Shown here: one piece after another, positions 35,045 to 45,314 of the stretch
How positions within the stretch are numbered: the stretch's first letter is position 1
How the letters are laid out: each line of letters starts with the position of its first letter
Assembly: GCA_036570425.1 (NCBI GenBank)
Contig: DATCYF010000021.1
Location: forward strand, 145,237-209,236
Direction: 5' to 3'
DNA: 64,000 nucleotides
Origin: Rhizorhapis sp036570425
GTDB lineage: Bacteria > Pseudomonadota > Alphaproteobacteria > Sphingomonadales > Sphingomonadaceae
The notes under the pieces: model-generated
The model's input: only the letters and a program-made list of their open reading frames with translations
What the model was told of the DNA's origin: nothing
Database searches by the model: none
Position numbers and translations under genes: made by a program

Positions 35045-36541
35045 ATGAACGTCACCAGGAAACACCGCCGCTATGCCGGGACCGCGCTTGCCGCCGCATT
35101 GACGCTGGCGGTAACTTTCGGCGCCCCGGAACGGCTTGACGCCGCTTCAGTAAGGACCAGCGCGAATCAGGATGCGCTGGTGATGTCGGTCGGCGGCAGC
35201 CGCGTGGTCAATCTCCCGGCGGCAATGTCCGATGTAGTCATCGCCAATCCGGAAGTGGTGGACGTGCATGTCCGCTCAAACACGCAGCTTTACATTATCG
35301 CCAAGGCGCCGGGTGAAACCAATTTGTTCGCCACGAGCAAAACCGGCAAGATCCTTTATTCGGGCACAATCCGGGTCGGCAACAATCTGTCCAGCGTGGA
35401 TCAGATGCTGAACCTTGCCATGCCCGAAGCCGATATTCAGGTCAGCACCATGAATGGGCTGGTGCTCCTGACCGGCACCGTCAAGGCTCCCGAAGACGCG
35501 GCGGAAGCCGAACGGCTGGTGCAAGCCTTTGTCGGCAAAGACACGCAAGTCGTGAGCCGCCTGCGCACGGCAACGCCGTTGCAGGTCAATTTGCAGGTCA
35601 AGATTTCGGAAGTCAGTCGCAATCTGTTGCACAAGATCGGCACGAACTTCACGAGCATCGACAGAAGCGGCGGCAAGGTGCTTGGAAGCATCGGCTCGGG
35701 CAATCGCGACTTCGCATCCTTTGACGTGGACAAGAACCTCTGGACTTTCAACAATCCGGCTGATGGCAGCACAACGCTCGGCGGCGTCGCACGCATATTG
35801 GGCATGGATGTCGCTGGAGCGCTCGATCTTGCTGAAACGACTGGCCTCGCCACCACATTGGCCCAGCCCAATCTGACCTCCTTGTCGGGTGAAACCGCCA
35901 GCTTCCTGGCGGGTGGCGAATATCCCTATTCAGTATCGAACGGACTTCAAGGGAACACGATCGAGTTCAAGCAATATGGCGTGCAGCTTGCCTTCACGCC
36001 CACCGTTCTGTCCGACGGCCGCATATCGATGCGTGTCCGCCCGACCGTGTCGGAACTCGACTTTTCCCTCAACTCCGATGTTCCTGCACTCAGGAGCCGG
36101 TCAGCGGAAACCACGGTTGAGCTGGGTTCGGGGCAGAGCTTCATGATCGCGGGCCTGCTGAGCAACAGCACCTCCAACAACATCAACAAGGTGCCGGGCC
36201 TGGGGAATATTCCCATTCTGGGCAGCCTCTTCAAATCGCGCCAATTCCAGCGAAATGAGAGCGAGTTGGTGATCGTGGTCACACCTTATCTGGTGAAGCC
36301 GGTAAACGCACAATCCATCCGCCTGCCGACCGACGGCTTCCGTAACGCAACCGAAGCGCAAGGTCTGCTGATGCAGCAGGAAAGCGATGGGGTAAGCGGT
36401 GCCAGAAGGCCTGAACCGACGGTGGCTCCCGCCGCGCCTGCCGGGCCGCAGATCGGTTCGGCGACTTCTTCAGCCACCGTTGGTGAGCGGCGCAAGCAGA
36501 CCGCCAATGCGCATGACGCCAAGCCCGGCTTCAGTTTCTGA
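35045..36541 (+). CDS. cpaC: Pilus secretin CpaC/RcpA
   Basis: Outer-membrane secretin through which Flp pili emerge. A signal peptide (AGTALAAALTLAVTFGAP) is followed by an N-terminal pilus domain (SVGGSRVVNLPAAMSDVVIANPEVVDV), a BON-like domain (NGLVLLTGTVKAPEDAAEAERLV) and the secretin core with VPGLGNIPILGSLFKS and ESELVIVVTPYLVKP. The C-terminus is polar. The ATG at 35045 with GGAGG nine bases upstream is preferred over a GTG at 35039. 498 residues. Confidence 0.95.
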   Translation: MNVTRKHRRYAGTALAAALTLAVTFGAPERLDAASVRTSANQDALVMSVGGSRVVNLPAAMSDVVIANPEVVDVHVRSNTQLYIIAKAPGETNLFATSKTGKILYSGTIRVGNNLSSVDQMLNLAMPEADIQVSTMNGLVLLTGTVKAPEDAAEAERLVQAFVGKDTQVVSRLRTATPLQVNLQVKISEVSRNLLHKIGTNFTSIDRSGGKVLGSIGSGNRDFASFDVDKNLWTFNNPADGSTTLGGVARILGMDVAGALDLAETTGLATTLAQPNLTSLSGETASFLAGGEYPYSVSNGLQGNTIEFKQYGVQLAFTPTVLSDGRISMRVRPTVSELDFSLNSDVPALRSRSAETTVELGSGQSFMIAGLLSNSTSNNINKVPGLGNIPILGSLFKSRQFQRNESELVIVVTPYLVKPVNAQSIRLPTDGFRNATEAQGLLMQQESDGVSGARRPEPTVAPAAPAGPQIGSATSSATVGERRKQTANAHDAKPGFSF

Positions 36542-36558
36542 TGGGAAGGACGCCTTTC

Positions 36559-37215
36559 ATGTCACAGTCTTTCAAAATGCGCGCTGCCCTGCCTTTGCTG
36601 GCTGCCCTCGCCCTTCCCCTTGGCGCATGTCAGACCGGCGCGGAAAACCGCAGCATGGACTCTGTCCATCAGCCGGTCGTCAGCCGCACCGACTATGTGT
36701 TTGACGTCCGGCCCAACGCCAGCGGCGAACTGTCCTCTGGCGAGATGGAACGGCTGGATGGCTGGTTCTCCTCCATCGGACTTGCCTATGGTGACCGGGT
36801 ATCGATCGACAATCCTGATAGCTATGCCAATGCAGGTGTTCGGGATGATGTCGCGCGATTGCTGGGCAATTATGGGATGCTACTGAGCGACGTCGCACCC
36901 GTGACTGCGGGCAGCGTCCCCGGCGGAACGGTTCGCATCGTCGTCAGCCGCTCTGTGGCCAGCGTGCCAGGCTGTCCTGATTGGCGCGACACGCAGGAAG
37001 CGGACCTGAACGGCGGCACGTCGAGCAATTATGGTTGTGCGGTCAACAGCAATCTGGCGGCTATGGTGGCCAATCCGCAGGACCTGGTGCTGGGTCAGCC
37101 CGGCGCGGTCAGCCGGGCGCCCACCGAAGCGACAAAAGCCATCAAGACTTATCAGGACAAAGCCAATACTGGCGCTGGCGGCCTGAAAGACCTCACGGCG
37201 GAAGGAACGAACTGA
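36559..37215 (+). CDS. cpaD: Pilus biogenesis lipoprotein CpaD
   Basis: A 218-residue lipoprotein: signal MRAALPLLAALALPLGAC with a good lipobox (LGAC), then the CpaD domain with the cysteine-bearing VASVPGCPDWRDTQEADL and TSSNYGCAVNSNLAAMVANPQDLV. It is thought to help localise the secretin. The start at 36559 follows GGAAGGA. Its stop overlaps the cpaE start (TGATG). Confidence 0.92.
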   Translation: MSQSFKMRAALPLLAALALPLGACQTGAENRSMDSVHQPVVSRTDYVFDVRPNASGELSSGEMERLDGWFSSIGLAYGDRVSIDNPDSYANAGVRDDVARLLGNYGMLLSDVAPVTAGSVPGGTVRIVVSRSVASVPGCPDWRDTQEADLNGGTSSNYGCAVNSNLAAMVANPQDLVLGQPGAVSRAPTEATKAIKTYQDKANTGAGGLKDLTAEGTN

Positions 37216-38489
37216 TGAACGCGCCCTGGAGACCGGCCGGAGCCGCACTGCGCGATCCGTTCAATGCTTTCGTATGCGATGACAGCAGTTTCGATCTTGT
37301 CCGCAGTATCTGCGTAGAGATGGGGTGGCCCCCTGAAAAAGTACACAAAGGCGGGCTGCGCAATGCTGTTCAGTCTCTCTCAGTGGCCGCCAGCCCCAAT
37401 ATCCTCTTCGTAGATATATCGGAATCGGGCGATCCGCTGAACGATATCAATGGTCTCGCTGAAGTGTGCGAACCTGGAACCGTGGTCATTGCAGCCGGGC
37501 AGGTCAATGATGTGCGTCTTTATCGCGACCTCATTTCCAGCGGGCTGCAGGATTATTTGCTGAAGCCCTTCGGCGCAGACCAGCTTCGCGAAGTTTTCAC
37601 GCAGGCACAGGCTGTATTCAATGCGCCGAAGATCCTGGACCCATCCGCAGAGCGCCCGCACCTTACCACCGCCGTCATTGGCACGCGCGGCGGCGTAGGA
37701 GCATCGACGTTGGCAACATCGCTCGCTTGGCTTATGAGCGCCAAAGGTGGACGATTGACCGCGCTTCTTGACCTCGACGTGCATTTCGGCACCGGGGCGC
37801 TTGCCATGGATCTTGAACCCGGCCGGGGCCTGACCGACGCCATTGAGAATCCCAGCCGCATCGACGGGCTTTTCATTGAACGCGCCATGGTCAAGGCGAG
37901 CGAGAAGCTGGCTATATTATCCGCCGAGGCACCGATCAGCCAGCCCATGATGACGGATGGCGCCGCCTTCTATCAGCTTCAGGAGGAATTCCGGAGCGCG
38001 TTCGAATGCAGTGTTCTCGACCTGCCGCGCCACATGCTGATTCAGCATCCGCATCTCATCAATGAGGTCAATGCGACTGTCGTTGTCACTGAACTGACGC
38101 TGGCGGCGGCCCGCGACTCTATTCGCATCCTGTCCTGGTTGCGTTCCAATGCGCCGGGAAGCCAGGTCTTCGTCGTTGCCAATCGCGTTCACCCGAACGC
38201 ACTGGAAATAAGCCGCAAGGATTTCGAACAATCCATCGAACACAAGATCGATGTTCTTATCCCCGCCGACCCCAAGCTCGCCGCGCAGGCCGCAAAGCTC
38301 GGCAAGACGTTGGCGGAAGTCGCCAAAGGCAACCGGATCGGTCATGCGCTGGAAAACATGATGCAGCTCGCGATGGGAGCCGGCGAGGAATCCGTGGAAG
38401 GCAACATCGCAGGCAGGAACGGGAAATCGCTTCTGAGCAAGGTCACCGATCTTAAATCATTGATCTCGGCAAAAAAGACCAAGGCCTGA
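37215..38489 (+). CDS. cpaE: Pilus assembly ATPase-like protein CpaE/TadZ
   Basis: A 424-residue protein with an N-terminal receiver-like domain (SGLQDYLLKPFGADQLREVF) and a ParA/MinD-type ATPase domain with a deviant Walker A (GTRGGVGASTLATSLAW, about residue 157) and LTALLDLDVHFGTGALAMDLE. TadZ/CpaE places the pilus machine at a cell pole. The ATG at 37215 overlaps the cpaD stop. The usual next gene, cpaF, is absent: the stop is followed after 43 bp by tadB. Confidence 0.93.
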   Translation: MNAPWRPAGAALRDPFNAFVCDDSSFDLVRSICVEMGWPPEKVHKGGLRNAVQSLSVAASPNILFVDISESGDPLNDINGLAEVCEPGTVVIAAGQVNDVRLYRDLISSGLQDYLLKPFGADQLREVFTQAQAVFNAPKILDPSAERPHLTTAVIGTRGGVGASTLATSLAWLMSAKGGRLTALLDLDVHFGTGALAMDLEPGRGLTDAIENPSRIDGLFIERAMVKASEKLAILSAEAPISQPMMTDGAAFYQLQEEFRSAFECSVLDLPRHMLIQHPHLINEVNATVVVTELTLAAARDSIRILSWLRSNAPGSQVFVVANRVHPNALEISRKDFEQSIEHKIDVLIPADPKLAAQAAKLGKTLAEVAKGNRIGHALENMMQLAMGAGEESVEGNIAGRNGKSLLSKVTDLKSLISAKKTKA

Positions 38490-38532
38490 CTGGCTGAGAG
38501 CGGGAATGGCGTTCCGGCCATAGGATAAATAG

Positions 38533-39528
38533 ATGACGAATGTGCAATTCATCCTGTTGATAGCTGCGCTCACGAGCATGTTCGCCCTGCTCTTCTTCGC
38601 CTTTTCCGGCCCATCGGCGGAAAAGGCGCAGGCGCGCCGCCTCGCCCTCGTCCGTGGCCGGCATAGCCAGTCCGCAAATGCGCTGGTCGAAGCGCAGATG
38701 CGGAGAGCGATTTCGAACATGCCGAACACCAGCGGCGTGCTGACATCGCTCATCCCCAATCCTGAAAACCTGTACAAGCGGATCAGGATGACCGGCAAGC
38801 AGTGGACACTGCGCCAGTATGCAGGCGCCAGCGCGGCGCTGGTCGTGATTGTCACGCTATTCCTGCTGCTCCGTGGCTTTTCACCTCTGCTGGCAATACT
38901 CCTTGGCCTCTTCGTTGGCCTTGGCCTGCCGCACAAGGTTATCGGATTTCTGATCAACAAGCGTATCACCAGGTTCACCGTGAATTTTCCCGACGCACTG
39001 GAGTTGCTTGTGCGTGGTCTGCGATCGGGCCTCCCGATTTCCGAAACGTTGGGCGTCGTCGCCAGTGAAATTCCCGGTCCCGTGGGCGAGGAATTCAAAC
39101 TCATTACCGAGCGCATCAAGATCGGCCGAACGATGGACGCAGCGCTTCAGGAAACAGCCGACCGGCTCGGCACGCCTGAATTTCAGTTCTTCGTCATCAC
39201 GCTCACTATCCAGCGGGAAACCGGCGGCAATCTTGCCGAAACACTGTCGAATCTGGCGGACGTGCTGCGCAAGCGCGCCCAGATGAAACTGAAAATCAAG
39301 GCCATGTCATCGGAGTCCAAAGCGTCGGCCTATATTATCGGCGCGCTGCCGTTCATCGTTTTCGGGCTCATATGCTACATCAACTATGGCTACATGGCGC
39401 CCTTCTTCACCGGCGATCCGATGGGTCTGTTTGGCCTTGGCCTGATGCAGCTCGTGGGCATTGGCGGGCTTTGCTGGATGAGCATCGGCGCCTTCATCAT
39501 GGCCCAGATGATCAACTTCGAAATCTGA
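38533..39528 (+). CDS. tadB: Type II secretion F-family protein TadB
   Basis: An inner-membrane platform protein of 331 residues. It has an N-terminal helix, two mid helices (ASAALVVIVTLFLLLRGF and LLAILLGLFVGLGLP), the T2SSF domain with PDALELLVRGLRSGLPISETL and TIQRETGGNLAETLSNLADVLR, and two C-terminal helices. It works with TadC and normally with the CpaF ATPase. It is preceded directly by cpaE. Confidence 0.94.
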   Translation: MTNVQFILLIAALTSMFALLFFAFSGPSAEKAQARRLALVRGRHSQSANALVEAQMRRAISNMPNTSGVLTSLIPNPENLYKRIRMTGKQWTLRQYAGASAALVVIVTLFLLLRGFSPLLAILLGLFVGLGLPHKVIGFLINKRITRFTVNFPDALELLVRGLRSGLPISETLGVVASEIPGPVGEEFKLITERIKIGRTMDAALQETADRLGTPEFQFFVITLTIQRETGGNLAETLSNLADVLRKRAQMKLKIKAMSSESKASAYIIGALPFIVFGLICYINYGYMAPFFTGDPMGLFGLGLMQLVGIGGLCWMSIGAFIMAQMINFEI

Positions 39529-39543
39529 CGGGGGAATATTCAA

Positions 39544-40533
39544 GTGAACCCACCTCCCGGAACTACGCTCTTCGGCCTTACCGGCACTGACATCGGTACG
39601 CTGCTGGCGGCGCTGGCGACCTTTGCCGTTCTCTTCGCGCTTTATACGGTGTCAACCGTTCGTGACCCCATGGCCCGACGCGTCAAGTCGCTCAACGAAC
39701 GGCGCGAGCAGTTGAAGGCGGGCATCACAGCCTCTACGACCCGGCGGCGCGCAAAGCTGGTCAAGAAAAACCAGACGACGGATGGCATGCGCTCCTTCCT
39801 GCAAAGCCTGAAGGTGCTTCAGGACGATCAGGTGAAGGACGCGCAGGCCAAGCTGGCGCAGGCGGGTATCCGTTCGAAAGATTGGGCCGTCGCCATCATC
39901 TTTGGCCGCCTGGTCCTTCCCATTCTGCTGGGCGGCAGTGCGGTGCTGCTCATTTATGGCATCGATTTTTTTCCGGACTGGAGCAGTTTCAAGAAATTCG
40001 GCGCATTCGCGGTCATTCTGATCCTCAGCTACAAGGCGCCCGATCTTTTTATAGACAACAAGGTGTCGAAACGGTCCGCCGCAATCCGCAAGGGGCTTCC
40101 CGATGCGCTTGATTTGCTGGTCATCTGCGCTGAAGCAGGCCTCACTGTTGACGCCGCCTTCAACCGTGTGGCGAAGGAATTGGGCAAAGCCTATCCTGAA
40201 TTGGGCGATGAATTCGCACTGACGGCGATCGAACTGAGCTTCCTCACCGAACGGCGGCAGGCGTTTGAAAATCTTGCGAACCGCGTAAAACTGGATGCGC
40301 TAAAGGGCGTTGTCACGACCATGATCCAGACCGAAAAATATGGTACGCCGCTTGCTTCGGCCCTGCGCGTCCTGTCGGCTGAATTTCGCAATGAGCGCAT
40401 GATGCGCGCGGAAGAAAAGGCCGCGCGCCTTCCCGCCATCATGACCGTGCCCCTGATTCTTTTCATTCTGCCGGTGTTGTTCGTGGTCATCCTGGGTCCG
40501 GCAGCCTGCTCGATTTCCGAGGCCTTTTCATAA
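39544..40533 (+). CDS. tadC: Type II secretion F-family protein TadC
   Basis: The second platform protein, 329 residues, GTG start. N-terminal helix (IGTLLAALATFAVLFALYTV), then the TadC sequence with LPDALDLLVICAEAGLTVDAAFNRVAKELG and TMIQTEKYGTPLASALRVLS, and a C-terminal helix (VPLILFILPVLFVVILGPA). It is the last pilus gene here: tadD, tadE/F/G-type minor pilins and flp are absent. 15 bp separate it from tadB. Confidence 0.94.
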   Translation: MNPPPGTTLFGLTGTDIGTLLAALATFAVLFALYTVSTVRDPMARRVKSLNERREQLKAGITASTTRRRAKLVKKNQTTDGMRSFLQSLKVLQDDQVKDAQAKLAQAGIRSKDWAVAIIFGRLVLPILLGGSAVLLIYGIDFFPDWSSFKKFGAFAVILILSYKAPDLFIDNKVSKRSAAIRKGLPDALDLLVICAEAGLTVDAAFNRVAKELGKAYPELGDEFALTAIELSFLTERRQAFENLANRVKLDALKGVVTTMIQTEKYGTPLASALRVLSAEFRNERMMRAEEKAARLPAIMTVPLILFILPVLFVVILGPAACSISEAFS

Positions 40534-40577
40534 GGCATAAAGAAGGCTTCGTGCGGCTGCTCAATAGGCCGACAAGC

Positions 40578-40606
40578 GGCGCCAGAGCGATGGAGACGCT
40601 GGCGCC
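40578..40606. terminator. Hairpin between convergent tadC and mtnP
   Basis: A perfect 8-bp inverted repeat (GGCGCCAG, 40578-40585, with CTGGCGCC, 40599-40606) lies between the two stop codons. No T-tract follows directly on the plus strand. It probably ends the pilus transcript. Confidence 0.55.
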
Positions 40607-40623
40607 CATGCGCCCGTCATCTC

Positions 40624-41493
40624 CTATTTTTTCAACACGCGCCCGGCAACTGCATCCAGCCTGGCAACTGCGGCAGGATCGCGTTCCGCCGGTGCGGTGA
40701 TCAGTGCTTCATCAAGACAGGTGTCGATGGGAGAAGGCGTCCGCCTCTTCGGCAAGCGCGCCGCGAATTCCAGCACCAACCGTTGCGCCCTGTCCGCGTT
40801 GTTATGCAGAACCTTCAGCACATCGGCAATTTCCACTCCCGCCTCTTCTTGCCGCCAGCAATCATAATCCGTTACCATGGCAACGAGCGCGTAAGGCAGT
40901 TCGGCCTCCCGCGCCAGCTTGGCCTCAGGCATGGCGGTCATGCCGATGATGTCGCAGCCCCAATTCCGGTAGAGTTGGCTTTCCGCCCGCGTGGAAAATT
41001 GCGGTCCTTCCATCGCCAGATATGTGCCCCCCTCCATCACGTCTGCCCCGGCAGTGCGAGCAGCATCGGCGGCAAGCGCGGACAGGCGCGGACATACCGA
41101 ATCAGCCATGCTGACATGCGCCACTATGCCATCGCCAAAAAAGCTCTTCTCACGCGCGAAGGTGCGATCGATAAACTGGTCGGCGATAACGAAGCGGCCG
41201 GGCGGCATATCCTCCCGCAGCGATCCGACAGCGGAAATGGAGAGGATGTCAGTGCATCCGGCGCGCTTAAGCGCATCAATATTCGCTCGGGCATTGAGGT
41301 TTGTCGGCGATAACCGGTGTCCGCGTCCATGGCGCGGTAAAAAGACGAATTTCACGTCACCGATATAGCCTATCAACAGGTCATCCGATGGCGCCCCCCA
41401 AGGCGTATCGACCGATATCCACTGCGCATCGGCGATGCCATCGATCTGATATAGCCCCGATCCTCCAATAATGCCGATGGCCCATTCATTCAT
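40624..41493 (-). CDS. mtnP: S-methyl-5'-thioadenosine phosphorylase
   Basis: Cleaves methylthioadenosine to adenine and methylthioribose-1-phosphate in methionine salvage. Motifs: IGIIGGSGLYQIDGI, the phosphate site LPRHGRGHRLSPTNLNARANI, the MTAP-type GTYLAMEGPQFSTRAES and IIGMTAMPEAKLAREAEL, and the catalytic Asp in VTDYDCW. 289 residues, the usual length. Two small membrane protein genes lie upstream on the same strand. Confidence 0.95.
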   Translation of the reverse strand: MNEWAIGIIGGSGLYQIDGIADAQWISVDTPWGAPSDDLLIGYIGDVKFVFLPRHGRGHRLSPTNLNARANIDALKRAGCTDILSISAVGSLREDMPPGRFVIADQFIDRTFAREKSFFGDGIVAHVSMADSVCPRLSALAADAARTAGADVMEGGTYLAMEGPQFSTRAESQLYRNWGCDIIGMTAMPEAKLAREAELPYALVAMVTDYDCWRQEEAGVEIADVLKVLHNNADRAQRLVLEFAARLPKRRTPSPIDTCLDEALITAPAERDPAAVARLDAVAGRVLKK

Positions 41494-41573
41494 GACTGTC
41501 CCTTTCTTGCCGGACCCTGGTTAATGCGCTGGGTCGTGCATCCATGCCAGTCACCGCAGCCGGACCTTTACGG

Positions 41574-41984
41574 CTATGGCTTTACTTCCAACAGGAAGCA
41601 TTTCTCGCCCGCAGGATGGAATGCGAATGGAGATGGATTCAAGAGCGGTCCGGTTTCAGCGCGCCGTTCCGCACGAAAATTGGCGCAAAGGCGATAGCTG
41701 CTCTGGCTCAGCACCTCATAAGCATAAGGCGCACCCGTCTCCGGATCCGTGGGCAACATTCTATGGCTATATCGGCTCAAGGCTTCGAACGATTCCGGCA
41801 GAACCTTGTGTTCGCGCTGATAGCTCAAGATCATTTCGTCGATCTGTTGCAGATTGTCCTGGCGGATTTCATCGCTACGCTGCTGCCGCTCCTGCCAGGG
41901 TGGGTCGACAAGGACGACAGCCGCGACGACCGCCGCAATCCCGATAGCGGCCACGAGTCCGACCATGACAATGCGCACATTCAT
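41574..41984 (-). CDS. Hypothetical membrane-anchored protein
   Basis: A 136-residue protein with one N-terminal helix (IVMVGLVAAIGIAAVVAAVVLV) and a small outer domain: helix DNLQQIDEMILSYQREH then a LPTDPETGAPYAYEVLSQSSYRLC segment that resembles a minor pseudopilin core. No prepilin cleavage site is seen at the N-terminus, so pilin identity is doubtful. It overlaps the upstream gene by 4 nt and is likely co-expressed with it. Confidence 0.65.
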   Translation of the reverse strand: MNVRIVMVGLVAAIGIAAVVAAVVLVDPPWQERQQRSDEIRQDNLQQIDEMILSYQREHKVLPESFEALSRYSHRMLPTDPETGAPYAYEVLSQSSYRLCANFRAERRAETGPLLNPSPFAFHPAGEKCFLLEVKP

Positions 41985-42631
41985 ATCTGTTCTCTTGCAG
42001 GGGCTTCGTCACCGCGCATTTCGGCGAGATATCTCCAGAAGATGAGCGCACTGATGCCTGCAATGGCCAAGGCCTTGAGGAACACGCGAGAGGTCAACTC
42101 GCCCTTCAAAAAGATGTAGAGGAGAAAGCCAAGATCGGAGAGAAAGATGATCGCGGTGGCATAAAGCGTAAGATACGTAAGCCAGCGCCGAACGCCTGAG
42201 CGGCCGTGGTCGGGGTTGGCCGATCGAAGCCTGCTCACCTTTCTGTCCATGATAATATAGACGGGTAGAAAGATAATCAGCATCGCAGCGCCCCAGCGAA
42301 GATTTTCTTCCACCTGCATGGATTCATATTGACGCTGGACCGGATCCGGAAAGCCGATGTTGATGAACTGGTAGAGCAGCGTGCCCAACGAAATCGCGCT
42401 CATGTAAAGCGCCGTGAAAAGCAGGAGATAAAGAAAGGAATCGCGCGCGGACGGCTGAGACGTTGGCCGGGGAACGGGGATAGCAAATTCAACATCTGCG
42501 AACGCCGCAAGCGCTGTTTGGATTTCCCCTGTTTGCCAACCTGCGCGATGAAGAGCCTCCGAAATACGCGCCTTGCTTTCACCGGCCGCGAGAGCGGCTT
42601 CAACGAAGTCGGAAAGCCGATCTTTTCTCAT
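41981..42631 (-). CDS. DUF5671-domain membrane protein
   Basis: A 216-residue protein. The first 45 residues form a helical, soluble part (DFVEAALAAGESKARISEALHRAGWQ) resembling a small ubiquitin-associated-like helix bundle; the rest has four predicted helices, including FLYLLLFTALYMSAISLGTLLYQF and AAMLIIFLPVYIIMDRKV, matching DUF5671. GGGAG lies nine bases before the ATG at 42631; the ATG at 42637 is an alternative. Its function is unknown. It ends overlapping the next gene. Confidence 0.72.
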   Translation of the reverse strand: MRKDRLSDFVEAALAAGESKARISEALHRAGWQTGEIQTALAAFADVEFAIPVPRPTSQPSARDSFLYLLLFTALYMSAISLGTLLYQFINIGFPDPVQRQYESMQVEENLRWGAAMLIIFLPVYIIMDRKVSRLRSANPDHGRSGVRRWLTYLTLYATAIIFLSDLGFLLYIFLKGELTSRVFLKALAIAGISALIFWRYLAEMRGDEAPAREQI

Positions 42632-42824
42632 CCGCATGATCTCCCTTGATAGGATGAGCGGTTATTCCGCTTTGTTCTTCAGCGCTCATACAGCCGAAAT
42701 GTTTCGCAAGGCCAATTATTTTGGCCCTGAATGCGGCTGAATACAGGAACGGAGATTTCAGAGGCGGCAAAAGGAAGATGCGCAAGAGAATTCACGATTC
42801 CGCCACCTTGCAAAGAGAACGCCG

Positions 42825-43517
42825 TTACTCGCCCAATATATGCTTGACCGCCGCCATGGCATGCAGGGATGTACCATCATAGATGGGCAGCACGTTGGCG
42901 CGCACGTCAACGATCATTTCCAGTTCCGTGCAGGCCAGTACCGCCGCCTGAACATGCGCTTGCGCAAGAGTGGTGAGATAGGTTTTCATGGTCCGTTCGG
43001 ACATGCGCGTCGCCTTGCCCCGGGCCAGTTCTTCATAAATGATCCGGTCTATCTCATTTGCCCGCTCCAGATCGGGAGGGACCAGCGAGATGCCGTGCGC
43101 CACCAGCCGCTGGCGGTAAAAACGCTCGGTCATGACGTTGCGTGTACCGATCAGGGCGGCGTTCTTGATACCGTCCGCCCGCATCCGCTCCCCGACCGCA
43201 TCGGCAATGTGGAGAACGGGAATGGCGACCGCCGCCACGATCTGCTCATACACCTTATGCATACTATTGGCGCAGATGACGAGCGCCGTCGCGCCCGCCA
43301 TCTCCAGCCGTTGAGCAGCGCCGATCAATATGTCTGCCGTGCGCGCCCATTCCTCGTCCGTATTACTTTGGGCGACCGCAGCGAAATCGAGGCTTTCCAT
43401 CAGCATCGGGGCGCTGTGCAGCCCCCCGAGCCGATCATGAATCGCCCCATTGATGATTTGATAATAGCGGACGGTGGACGTCCAACTCATGCCACCAATG
43501 AGGCCGATTTTCTGCAT
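42825..43517 (-). CDS. Aspartate/glutamate racemase family protein
   Basis: A 230-residue enzyme of the YgeA-like amino-acid racemase family, PLP independent. It has KIGLIGGMSWTSTVRYYQ, the first catalytic Cys in ALVICANSMHK and the second in AAVLACTELEMI, so the two-cysteine mechanism is intact. The ATG at 43517 has AGG upstream; a TTG six codons earlier overlaps the pntB stop. It follows pntB by 10 bp and is probably in the same transcript, though a functional link is not obvious. D-aspartate or D-glutamate production is inferred. Confidence 0.85.
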   Translation of the reverse strand: MQKIGLIGGMSWTSTVRYYQIINGAIHDRLGGLHSAPMLMESLDFAAVAQSNTDEEWARTADILIGAAQRLEMAGATALVICANSMHKVYEQIVAAVAIPVLHIADAVGERMRADGIKNAALIGTRNVMTERFYRQRLVAHGISLVPPDLERANEIDRIIYEELARGKATRMSERTMKTYLTTLAQAHVQAAVLACTELEMIVDVRANVLPIYDGTSLHAMAAVKHILGE

Positions 43518-43527
43518 GGAAACCTGT

Positions 43528-44943
<1,416 letters not shown>

Positions 44944-44945
44944 GA

Positions 44946-45227
44946 TCAGCGTTCCTTTTTCTTATACATGGCAAGCATGCGTTCGGTCACGGCGAAGCCG
45001 CCGAAAATATTCACCGAAGCAAGGACGACGGCCACAAGGCCGAGCCATTTGGCCGTCTCACTGCTGGCTTCGGCGCTGGCAATCAGCGCCCCAACGATGA
45101 TGACCGAAGAAATCGCGTTCGTGACCGCCATCAGCGGTGTGTGCAACGCCGGCGTTACCGACCAGACCACATAATAGCCGACGCAACACGCCAGCACGAA
45201 AATTGACAGGATGGAGATAAAATCCAT
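44946..45227 (-). CDS. pntAB: NAD(P) transhydrogenase subunit alpha, membrane part
   Basis: A 93-residue protein with three helices (FISILSIFVLACCVGYYVVW, NAISSVIIVGALIA and LGLVAVVLASVNIFGGFAV). It corresponds to the C-terminal membrane part of E. coli PntA, split off as a separate gene, as in many alphaproteobacteria. The ATG at 45227 has GGAGG nine bases upstream. It lies between the soluble alpha gene and pntB. Confidence 0.94.
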   Translation of the reverse strand: MDFISILSIFVLACCVGYYVVWSVTPALHTPLMAVTNAISSVIIVGALIASAEASSETAKWLGLVAVVLASVNIFGGFAVTERMLAMYKKKER

Positions 45228-45314
45228 GATTGTTGCCCTCCGTTCGTCCCGCCAAGTCACGGGACGAGGTGACCGGACGCCGCGCACCCCAGCACGGCCA
45301 TCCGGTATTTTTTT

